Below, piece by piece: positions 44,461 through 51,021 of a DNA stretch of 51,021 bases. The notes below the pieces were generated by a model. The model made no database searches, was not told the origin of the DNA, and worked only from the letters and a program-made list of their open reading frames with translations. The position numbers were made by a program, and so were the translations under genes. Origin of the DNA: Pleurocapsales cyanobacterium LEGE 10410 (GTDB lineage: Bacteria > Cyanobacteriota > Cyanobacteriia > Cyanobacteriales > Xenococcaceae); assembly GCA_015207195.1 (NCBI GenBank), contig JADEXJ010000029.1, forward strand, positions 1 through 51,021, given 5' to 3'. How positions within the stretch are numbered: the first letter of the stretch is position 1; each line of letters opens with the position of its first letter.

Positions 44461-44705
44461 TGTTGATTGCTGAACGTCAAGCGTACAGATAAATGCGTTT
44501 CGCTCTTGGATGTTAACGTTTGTCTATTGACTTCAAAGATTGGTTTAATTGTGACTTGCTGCTAATCGAAATTTTTAAGATAGTTATTAATCATATTAGT
44601 ATACAAAAATACATTTTACTTAATCTGACGTTATCTTTTGCTTGATGTTTCTTGGCAATAACCAGGTTAATTTTCTCAGGTTGTGGTTAAGACTGGCATC
44701 TCAAA

Positions 44706-45452
44706 TTATGAAGCAACTGCTACAGCTAGCATTTCTTCAGGGGTGAGGTGAGAATGGACGATCTTGCCGTCTTTAAACCAGACAATTCTTTGGGTCAATT
44801 TGGCAACTTCGGGTTCGTGAGTAACCATGACAACGGTAATTCCTCCGTCGTGCAATTTGCCGAAAATATCTAAAACTTCTCTGGTTGTATGGGAGTCTAG
44901 TGCGCCTGTAGGCTCATCGGCTAATAGTAATAGAGGCTGGTTAACAATCGCCCTGGCAATCGCCACCCGTTGCTGTTGTCCCCCTGAAAGTTCGTTAGGA
45001 CGGTTATTGACCCTGTTAGCCAATCCTACATTTTCTAAGGCAGCTATGGCACGTTCTTCCCTTTCTCTGTGAGATACTCCTGCATATACCATCGGCAACA
45101 TTACGTTGTCCAACGCGCTGATTTGAGGGAGTAAGTGAAACTGCTGAAACACAAAGCCAATTTTACGATTACGAATTTCTGCAAGCTGTTCGTCTGTTAG
45201 TCCAGCTACCGCTACATTGTCCAGATAGTATCTTCCTGCGGTTGGTCGATCTAGACAGCCAATAATATTCATCACGGTCGATTTACCCGAACCAGATGCG
45301 CCCATAATTGAGCAGTATTCCCCTTGGTTAACAGCGAGATTGACTTTATCAAGGGCGTGAACCGCAGTATTACCACTTCCGTATATTTTTTCTACTTCCT
45401 CTAGGCGAATAATGGTTGGTTCTGATTTAGAAAACTGATGAGATAAATTCAT
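44706..45452 (-). CDS. ABC transporter ATPase, MacB/LolD family
   Basis: The 248-residue ATPase has Walker A GASGSGKST (residues 51-59), signature LSGGQQQRVAIARA, Walker B LLLADEPTGALDS and MVTHEPEV with the switch His. The pattern NIIGCLDRPTAGRYYLD after Walker A is typical of MacB/LolD/FtsE-type ATPases, which pair with FtsX-fold permeases that move substrates from the periplasm outward. The permease is not in the window. Stands alone on the minus strand, 250 bases beyond the ABC1 kinase. Confidence 0.92.
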   Translation of the reverse strand: MNLSHQFSKSEPTIIRLEEVEKIYGSGNTAVHALDKVNLAVNQGEYCSIMGASGSGKSTVMNIIGCLDRPTAGRYYLDNVAVAGLTDEQLAEIRNRKIGFVFQQFHLLPQISALDNVMLPMVYAGVSHREREERAIAALENVGLANRVNNRPNELSGGQQQRVAIARAIVNQPLLLLADEPTGALDSHTTREVLDIFGKLHDGGITVVMVTHEPEVAKLTQRIVWFKDGKIVHSHLTPEEMLAVAVAS

Positions 45453-45591
45453 AGATCAAGGCGATCGCGCCTATTTTTGAATGACTATGTTTCTATTTTG
45501 GCAACTCTTAATCGCTTCTGCGAGTTTAAAGGATAGAGAACTCTCTATTTTGGGAATTATGAATTTAAGCGTTTAACTTAAATTTAGAGTA

Positions 45592-46497
45592 ATGCCAATT
45601 CCCGACTATCAAGCCATCATGCTACCCCTGCTGAAATTTGCAGGAGATAAACAAGAACATTCTTTAAGTGAAGCTGCTATTGAACTTACTAGCGAATTTA
45701 ATCTAACGGAAGATGAGAAAAATGAGTTACTTCCTAGTGGGGGAGAAGGTAGATTTTACAATAGAGTTAGTTGGGCAAGAACCTATTTAAAGAAAGCAGG
45801 ATTGTTAAGCTATCCTCGTCGTGGTTTTTTCTCAATCACGTCTAAAGGCGAACAACTATTGGCAAACCCGCCTGAAGCAATAAACGCTAAGTTTTTGAAA
45901 AGATACGATGAGTTTGTTCGATTTATTGAAATAAAGAGCAATGGCAATTTAGATAATAAAGAAGATAAAGTAATAGTTGAAACTCCAGAGGAAATTTTAG
46001 AGTCTGCTCACCAAAAACTACTAGATAATTTATCGGGAGAAATATTAGAAAATATCAAAAAATGTTCGCCTTACTTTTTTGAATATCTTGTCGTCGATTT
46101 GTTGGTAAGTATGGGATATGGCGGTTCGAGAAAGGAAGCGGGGCAGGCGGTTGGTAAATCTGGAGATGAGGGAATAGACGGAATCATTAAAGAAGACAGG
46201 TTAGGTCTTGATATTATTTATATTCAAGCAAAACGTTGGGATAATGTTGTTGGCAGACCAGAAATACAGAAATTCGCGGGTGCGCTTTTGGGACAAAGTG
46301 CGAAGAAAGGAATATTTATTACCACCTCTGACTTTACTAAAGGTGCGGTCGATTATGTAACTCGTATCGATAGTAAGATTATTTTAGTCAATGGTAATAG
46401 GCTGGCAGAGTTAATGATAGAACACGATATAGGTGTTACGCCGATCGCTCGATACGAAGTGAAAAGAATTGATTCTGATTATTTTATTGAGGATTAA
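45592..46497 (+). CDS. Mrr-family restriction endonuclease-like protein
   Basis: The 301-residue protein has an N-terminal winged-helix Mrr_N region (about 1-95, with RRGFFSITSKGEQLL) and a C-terminal Mrr catalytic domain. Active-site residues are visible: GDEGIDG (Asp196) and YIQAKRW (Gln212, Lys214), the D-x(n)-QxK form of the PD-(D/E)xK site. Mrr enzymes cut modified foreign DNA (type IV restriction). No methylase partner is adjacent, consistent with type IV. The next gene encodes a Uma2 nuclease-like protein on the same strand. Confidence 0.9.
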   Translation: MPIPDYQAIMLPLLKFAGDKQEHSLSEAAIELTSEFNLTEDEKNELLPSGGEGRFYNRVSWARTYLKKAGLLSYPRRGFFSITSKGEQLLANPPEAINAKFLKRYDEFVRFIEIKSNGNLDNKEDKVIVETPEEILESAHQKLLDNLSGEILENIKKCSPYFFEYLVVDLLVSMGYGGSRKEAGQAVGKSGDEGIDGIIKEDRLGLDIIYIQAKRWDNVVGRPEIQKFAGALLGQSAKKGIFITTSDFTKGAVDYVTRIDSKIILVNGNRLAELMIEHDIGVTPIARYEVKRIDSDYFIED

Positions 46498-46601
46498 CTG
46501 AGATGCGATCGCCTTACAAAGATCGACTATCAACTATTAAATAAAGAAGGAAGATCGATAAGATCAAAAATGACAACTGAAGCAAACGTAAAAATATAAC
46601 A

Positions 46602-47186
46602 ATGGAAACCGTTGCTATTCCCAAGGGATTTAGAGTAACTCCAGAGCAATTCGAGCAGTTAGCATATACCGAACAACTAGCCAGATTGGAGTTAACCAAA
46701 GACGGAGAATTGATTATCATGAGTCCTACTGGAGGTGAAGCAGGAAGAAAAAACCGTCGTTTGATACAGCAAATAGGAATTTGGACAGATCGAGACGGTA
46801 CGGGGGAGGCTTTTGATTCTTCTACTATATTTATCTTGCCCAATGGTGCAAGAAGAAGTCCAGATGTGAGCTGGATTAAAAAAGAACGGTGGAACACCTT
46901 GACTATAGAAGAAAAGCGGGGCTTTCCTCCTATTACTCCCGACTTCGTAATTGAGTTAGTAAGTTTTAGCAACCTTAAAAACCAAAGATATGAAGACTTA
47001 CAGACGAAGATGCAGGAATATTTAGACACTGGCGTTAGACTCGGTTGGCTAATCGAACCCGAAGGGAAAACAGTTGAGATATACCGATCGCAGCAGCCAG
47101 TAGAAATTTTAAATAATCCTCGTACTCTATCGGGAGAAGATATTTTACCTGGACTTGTTGTAGATTTGAGCGAGATTTTTGATTGA
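46602..47186 (+). CDS. Uma2-family (DUF820) putative endonuclease
   Basis: This 194-residue protein carries the family order: RVTPEQFEQLA near the start, GELIIMSPTGGEAGRKN near 39, RRSPDVSWIKKERW near 84, DFVIELVS near 113 and RLGWLIEPEGKTVEIYR near 145. The Asp, Glu and Lys/Gln positions of the predicted nuclease core are in RSPD and ELVS. It belongs to a different subgroup from the gene at 21583-22155. A 104-base gap separates it from the Mrr-like gene. Confidence 0.9.
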   Translation: METVAIPKGFRVTPEQFEQLAYTEQLARLELTKDGELIIMSPTGGEAGRKNRRLIQQIGIWTDRDGTGEAFDSSTIFILPNGARRSPDVSWIKKERWNTLTIEEKRGFPPITPDFVIELVSFSNLKNQRYEDLQTKMQEYLDTGVRLGWLIEPEGKTVEIYRSQQPVEILNNPRTLSGEDILPGLVVDLSEIFD

Positions 47187-47277
47187 AGAGAAGATTGGCG
47201 AAGTTATGACATTACAGATACGAGATTTATTCAGTTGAGGACAGAATGGTTATGCAATAAGGATTGGTTCGATCGCC

Positions 47278-48042
47278 TCAAAACTTATCGAGAAAGGATA
47301 AAGGAGCGCTCATGTTGGCAGCAAAACCGAGAATATGGCGATCGCGATGTTCGTAGAGTAATTTCCCTTCAGCATCGAATAAAAAAGTACCGCCACGTTG
47401 AGTTAAGTAGGTTGCATCGGGGACATAAGTATTCCAGTTACTCAGTACTTCGGTCATATTTCTTAATCTGAGGGTAGCCAGTTCAAAGGGACGCTGAAAC
47501 ACTTCTCCTCCTGCGAGTTTAAACATTGAGCCTTTAATAGCTGGTAAGGGAGTTTCTTCAACAACTGTATCGTTAGGAATTAGTTGGGGTGCGTTGCGAT
47601 CGCCTTTATAGCCTCGAAATACCTCTGATAAAGTCCCTGGACTACCGATACCCGCACACATCAACATCAGATTGAGAAAGGCACTATATTTTGCCGATAA
47701 TAAAGGAAATTTGATCGTCAGTCCTTGATATAAACCTAATTGTCGATGAAGTTCTGCTTTGGGGTCAACAGACAAATTCTCTTGAGGAAACCCTGTATAC
47801 TGACAAAACTTTAGTCCAGAATTGCGATCGCCAATACCAACTGCCTTAACTGTGATATCTTTTGCCTTAAGTTTCTCAGATTCCCTTTCTAGCCACCAAG
47901 CATATTCTAAATTATCAAAGTCGCCCAATTGCGACCAGAGTAAAACCAAAGTCTTACCAGCATTATTACCTATTATTGGTTTGACCTCACCATCAGCTAC
48001 ACACTCACGTTGAGTTTGACTGAGAATTGAATAGACATCCAT
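47278..48042 (-). CDS. Peroxiredoxin-like protein lacking the usual catalytic Cys
   Basis: The 254-residue protein has a thioredoxin-fold AhpC/TSA-like pattern of the PRX-like-2 group: VLLWSQLGDFDNLEYAWWLE near 33-52, VKAVGIGDRNSG, FPQENLSVDPKAELHRQLGL near 88-107 and a late TFLFDAEGKLLYEH strand. The position where peroxiredoxins have the peroxidatic Cys (after the first long strand) reads SQLGDFD, so peroxidase activity is doubtful. Other Cys residues are at about 14, 80 and 129. Its role may be binding or redox of a different type. Confidence 0.75.
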   Translation of the reverse strand: MDVYSILSQTQRECVADGEVKPIIGNNAGKTLVLLWSQLGDFDNLEYAWWLERESEKLKAKDITVKAVGIGDRNSGLKFCQYTGFPQENLSVDPKAELHRQLGLYQGLTIKFPLLSAKYSAFLNLMLMCAGIGSPGTLSEVFRGYKGDRNAPQLIPNDTVVEETPLPAIKGSMFKLAGGEVFQRPFELATLRLRNMTEVLSNWNTYVPDATYLTQRGGTFLFDAEGKLLYEHRDRHILGFAANMSAPLSFLDKF

Positions 48043-48113
48043 TTAAAAACTTATTATTTACTGCTTATTACTTATTACTTTACCTTTTAAGACAATTTTC
48101 CCTAACCAACTAA

Positions 48114-49244
48114 TCATTCCGACCATAAACGACGACGTTGTTTACCCTTAAGACGCTGATGGGTATCTCGTAACAGGGTCGGTATATCTAATTGTTCGGG
48201 ACAGCGAGGTAAACAATCACCACAGTCGGTACAGCGATCGCCTCTTCTACCTGGAAACCAATGTCCTGCATTTTCTAACATGCCATAACGATACTTACCG
48301 TAATCCTGCATTTCGTAAGCTACGGTAAGGTTACGCAGTCTGAGAATTTCGGGGATCTTGATCGATTCGGGACAGGGAAGACATTGGTAGCACTGACGAC
48401 AAAGATCGGTAGTTAAACTAGTTTCCAATTCTCGTTCTAACCTGGCAAATACTGCCTGTTCTTCGGCTGTTAGGGGATAATTGGCATCTGCTACCTGTAA
48501 AGGTGTAATTAACTCTTCTGGAGTGGCTGCGCCGACGCTGAGGGTAGTTATACGGCGATCGCTCAAGAGAAAACGGTAGTTTAATGCTAAAGGGGTAACA
48601 GGAGAGCATAATTGAGCTAGTTTATCGGGGGGAGTGTATAGTTGACCTCCCTTGTCCGCAGGAGAAATAATAAATATCCCCATGTCTTTAGCTGCTGCTA
48701 GGGCGATCGCGGGTAAATTATGCTGAAAGAAATAATAGTAGTGGAGGTTAACAAATTCAAACAAATCCGTCGCGATCGTTGCCAAAATTAACTCTAGGCT
48801 GCCATGGGTTGAAAAGCCCAAATGTTTAATTTTTCCCTGTTTAATTGCTGCTTGTATCGGTGCGAGACAACCATCGGGGTTGGTTATCATCTCTAGGTGT
48901 TCCCAGGTGTTGATTCCGTGAATCGCTAGACAGTCAATGTAGCTGGTTTGTAATCTAGATAAAGATTCTTCAAGCCAAAGGCTCATTTGCTGCCTATTTG
49001 AGGTGGGAGGCAGCTTAGTAGTGAGATGAATTTGCTGTCGGGGAACAGCTAGATCTTGCAACGCCTGTCCTAAATATCGTTCGCTTTGACCATAGCCTCT
49101 GGCAGTTTCTAGATGATTAATTCCTAATTCCAGGGCTTGCTGAATAGTTTGACGGCTGGTTTGGGGAGAAGCTAAACAACGCATCGTCCCCAAAGAAAAC
49201 ACTGATAAATTGAGATTGGTTTTGCCAAACCGTCTGCGGTGCAT
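48114..49244 (-). CDS. Aldo/keto reductase with C-terminal [4Fe-4S] motif
   Basis: The protein has 376 residues from the ATG at 49244. The N-terminal 250 residues are a TIM-barrel aldo/keto reductase; the tetrad region reads INHLETARGYGQSERYLGQA (Tyr kept, the usual Asp replaced by Glu), with Lys in TTKLPP and His in AIHGIN. The C-terminus adds CRQCYQCLPCP and CTDCGDCLPRCPEQLDIP, ferredoxin-type Cys sets that should hold iron-sulfur clusters. This fused form is widespread in cyanobacteria and other bacteria, with substrate unknown; electrons may come from ferredoxin rather than NADPH. Confidence 0.9.
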   Translation of the reverse strand: MHRRRFGKTNLNLSVFSLGTMRCLASPQTSRQTIQQALELGINHLETARGYGQSERYLGQALQDLAVPRQQIHLTTKLPPTSNRQQMSLWLEESLSRLQTSYIDCLAIHGINTWEHLEMITNPDGCLAPIQAAIKQGKIKHLGFSTHGSLELILATIATDLFEFVNLHYYYFFQHNLPAIALAAAKDMGIFIISPADKGGQLYTPPDKLAQLCSPVTPLALNYRFLLSDRRITTLSVGAATPEELITPLQVADANYPLTAEEQAVFARLERELETSLTTDLCRQCYQCLPCPESIKIPEILRLRNLTVAYEMQDYGKYRYGMLENAGHWFPGRRGDRCTDCGDCLPRCPEQLDIPTLLRDTHQRLKGKQRRRLWSE

Positions 49245-49309
49245 CAAATTTTAGAATTCAGTTACATACTCAAATTAGCATTAAATATAAAGCATTAAAC
49301 AGAGTATGG

Positions 49310-49810
49310 TTAACGTTGTTCTTTGTAGCCACCCTTCTTGATTAGCTGATCTGGACTTAAGCTAGAAATAAATGCTCTAAACTCTTCTCTTTCGGCATTA
49401 TCGGCATCGCGATCTACAGGAATTGAAGCATCGGCAATTACTTCTTCTAGTACCCAAATCGGACTGTCTGTGCGTAAAGCTACCGCCACGGCATCGCTAG
49501 GACGACAATCAATTTCTTTTTTCACTCCATTAAATTCCACACAAAGCACTGCATAAAAAATATCATCGGAGAGAGAATGAATGATAATTCGTTCCAGTTT
49601 GACGTTACAATCATCGAGAATGTTTGCTATTAGGTCATGGGTCAAGGGACGAGATGGGCGATGTCCTTCTAAAGCTTTAATAATTGCATCAGCTTGGTCT
49701 TGTCCAACAAAAATCGGTAATGCTCTACGTTCGGAACTATCCTTTAAGAGAATCATCGGACTACGACTAGCAGCATTTAAGACAATGCCTGCAACTTTCA
49801 TTTCAATCAT
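49310..49810 (-). CDS. Bifunctional nuclease (BFN/DUF151) family protein
   Basis: The 166-residue protein has the conserved blocks MILLKDSSERRALPIFVGQD near 19-38, EGHRPSRPLTHDL near 48, and IDCRPSDAVAVALR near 100, which define the DUF151 family. Plant and Thermotoga members were studied as nucleases or defence-related proteins; its cyanobacterial role is not known. The ATG at 49810 is used; a second in-frame Met lies three codons later. It is divergent from ribE with a 254-base spacer. Confidence 0.88.
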   Translation of the reverse strand: MIEMKVAGIVLNAASRSPMILLKDSSERRALPIFVGQDQADAIIKALEGHRPSRPLTHDLIANILDDCNVKLERIIIHSLSDDIFYAVLCVEFNGVKKEIDCRPSDAVAVALRTDSPIWVLEEVIADASIPVDRDADNAEREEFRAFISSLSPDQLIKKGGYKEQR

Positions 49811-50064
49811 AGATTTAGCCTCTGAAGTAATAAGATTAGCAGGAGTTAAACAGCTAAGGAAGCAATAGATAGCAAAATATAAGTGTATCTATAACTTAAA
49901 CTTAAATATGTTTTGGGGGACTTGCAACTATCAGGTCAAAACATTAGAACGGGGCTGTTCCAAATGTTAGTGTTTAATCACAGTATGCCTCAGTTTTTTT
50001 CTGTTGCCTGTAGTATTCAGAAAAAAATAATAGTTAGATTATTCAAAGTTATAAAAATATTATA

Positions 50065-50754
50065 ATGTTTACAGGTTTAGTACAATCCTTGGGTTCGCTT
50101 GAAAGCTATAATCAGGATGCTTTCAAAATTTCAATTGTTAAGAATAATTACAGCCAAATTATGTCCGATCTGACAGTCGGCGACAGTGTAGCTGTAGACG
50201 GGGTGTGTTTAACGGTAGAAACTATATTAGAACAAGGCTTTATCGCTACTGCCTCCCCCGAAACTTTGGCCAGGACTACTTTAGGCGATCGCGATCGCGC
50301 TGCCAAGTACGTCAATCTGGAAACTTCTCTACGGATGGGCAGCAAAATTGGCGGACACTTCGTTACGGGACACATCGACGGTATCGGTTGCTTAATTGAA
50401 TCTGTTTCTAGTGCTACCTCGTGGACGATCCGCTTTGGAATGCCCACGGGGATGGACGAACTATGGCGCGATCGCGTGGGACGCTATTTAGTTTCCAAAG
50501 GTAGTATTGCGGTTAATGGTATCAGTCTGACGATCGCCGAGTGCGCGGACGATGGAAGTTGGTTTTCTGCTGCGGTTATTCCCCACACCTATGCTGAAAC
50601 GAATTTAAGCCATCTGCGATCGGGAAATTTAGTAAATCTTGAAAGCGATATCTTAGGTAAATACGTCGATCGCCTAGTTGCTAACCGCCTACCTACAGCA
50701 TCACAACCAGAGGCAATTAGCCTATCATTTTTAGCAGAACATGGGTATAGTTAG
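50065..50754 (+). CDS. ribE: Riboflavin synthase, alpha subunit
   Basis: The 229-residue trimeric enzyme makes riboflavin from two molecules of 6,7-dimethyl-8-ribityllumazine. It has two tandem lumazine-binding barrels: the first opens MFTGLVQSLGSLES with the VDGVCLTV loop near 49-56, and GHFVTGHIDGIG near 93-104 links to the second, which carries NGISLTIAE. The N-terminal MFTGLVQ is diagnostic. Slightly longer than the usual 210-220 because of a variable C-terminal tail. No FMN riboswitch was recognised upstream. Gene symbol follows common usage; ribC or ribE is used by different authors. Confidence 0.95.
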   Translation: MFTGLVQSLGSLESYNQDAFKISIVKNNYSQIMSDLTVGDSVAVDGVCLTVETILEQGFIATASPETLARTTLGDRDRAAKYVNLETSLRMGSKIGGHFVTGHIDGIGCLIESVSSATSWTIRFGMPTGMDELWRDRVGRYLVSKGSIAVNGISLTIAECADDGSWFSAAVIPHTYAETNLSHLRSGNLVNLESDILGKYVDRLVANRLPTASQPEAISLSFLAEHGYS

Positions 50755-50823
50755 CGCACCACTGCGCGGAAGTAGTAAGGTGGGGGCGAATGGCTATTTG
50801 CCCCTACGGTAAGAAATATTGAG

Positions 50824-50946
50824 ATGAACAGCAAACAATCAAAGCCAAATATCGAGCGTAAATCTTGTTATCAGTGTGAGGGTAAAGGTACCCTTGTTAA
50901 GGTGAACGTTTGTACTGCTTATGTTGTTGTAAAAGACGAGCAGTAG
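50824..50946 (+). pseudogene. Small CxxCxGxG protein, probably interrupted by the end repeat
   Basis: ATG at 50824 gives MNSKQSKPNIERKSCYQCEG and then KGTLV, with a DnaJ-type CxxCxGxG zinc-knuckle motif, before entering the repeat at 50889. The remaining residues to the TAG at 50944 come from repeat sequence antisense to its own gene. I infer a short zinc-motif protein truncated by insertion. The intact 3' half would have to lie beyond the repeat. Evidence is modest: only about 22 native codons are seen. Confidence 0.4.
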
Positions 50947-51021
50947 AGCGATGAGGATGTTTGGGGTCATAAGTCGGTTTTGGTTTTTTCTTTTTTTGTT
51001 GTCTAGGAGAAGAACAAAACC
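50889..51021. repeat. Right arm of the window-end inverted repeat
   Basis: Reverse complement of 1-133, with 127 terminal bases identical, one mismatch, and five further matches. The outer sequence is shared with the left end, so both ends probably run into the same dispersed element, entered from its 3' gene end in each case. Confidence 0.9.
50897..51019 (-). CDS. C-terminal end of a repeated gene, second copy, 5' part outside the window
   Basis: Identical to the frame at 3-125: about 40 codons, Lys/Pro-rich then a basic tail ending YKRSP, with the stop at 50897-50899. Because it runs on the opposite strand here, the two copies point inward from the two window edges. Same caution as for the first copy: the family is not recognised and the frame is inferred. 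Confidence 0.4.
   Translation of the reverse strand, partial: FCSSPRQQKKKKPKPTYDPKHPHRSTARLLQQHKQYKRSP

Noticed and set aside
49811-50064. FMN riboswitch before ribE
   Set aside because: The conserved RFN blocks were looked for and not seen; the spacer is AT-rich without the expected stems.

Overview
This 51,021-base window is chromosomal DNA from a cyanobacterium. The HIP1 octamer GCGATCGC recurs throughout. The gene set is also cyanobacterial: an ndhA-I-G-E cluster, an apocarotenoid oxygenase, two Pix/Hmp-type chemosensory loci, Uma2 nucleases and an ABC1 kinase. The AT-rich composition, many orphan genes and plentiful small repeats fit a large-genome unicellular or pleurocapsalean lineage, but I cannot name the genus. 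No rRNA, tRNA or CRISPR array was seen.

Layout. (1) 1-133 and 50889-51021 are inverted copies of one sequence, each holding the last 40 codons of an outward-extending gene; they look like the edge of a dispersed repeat that broke the assembly. (2) 540-1391 is a basic lipoprotein. (3) 11699 down to 1496 is a minus-strand chemosensory operon in the order PatA/PixG-like, CheY, CheW, MCP, MCP, hybrid CheA. This is the gene order of the cyanobacterial phototaxis (pix/tax1) operon, but both receptors carry periplasmic sensor regions and no GAF domains. (4) 11764-13036 holds an orphan ureF and a dead hicAB module whose hicB is split by a 161-bp MITE with a 5-bp target duplication. (5) 13217-17649 holds a carotenoid oxygenase and ndhAIGE with a terminator.

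(6) 17822-30884 is mostly housekeeping: a sugar-ABC permease, moaD, era, an AstE-like hydrolase, a Uma2 gene, glgP, eno, a DUF2993 protein, a thioesterase, surE, a LivG-type ATPase and an acyltransferase. (7) 31135-33912 holds a PP2C phosphatase with zinc-ribbon and membrane segments, and a pabC-like lyase. (8) 33970-40372 is a second motility locus: hmpF divergent from a CheY-CheW-MCP set resembling pilH-pilI-pilJ/hmpBCD, with no CheA beside it. (9) 40491-50754 holds pdhA, an NRP-repeat protein, an ABC1 kinase, a MacB/LolD-type ATPase, an Mrr-like nuclease, another Uma2, a peroxiredoxin-like protein, an Fe-S aldo/keto reductase, a bifunctional-nuclease-family protein and ribE.

Taken together, about 18 kb concerns directed surface motility: two receptor sets, two CheW, three receiver proteins (one of them PatA-like) and one CheA hybrid kinase. 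The second set must use a CheA encoded elsewhere or share the one here. The most informative evolutionary signals are the MITE that inactivated hicB (removing it restores the frame exactly), the 78-bp repeats inside cheA, and the inverted repeat at the window ends.
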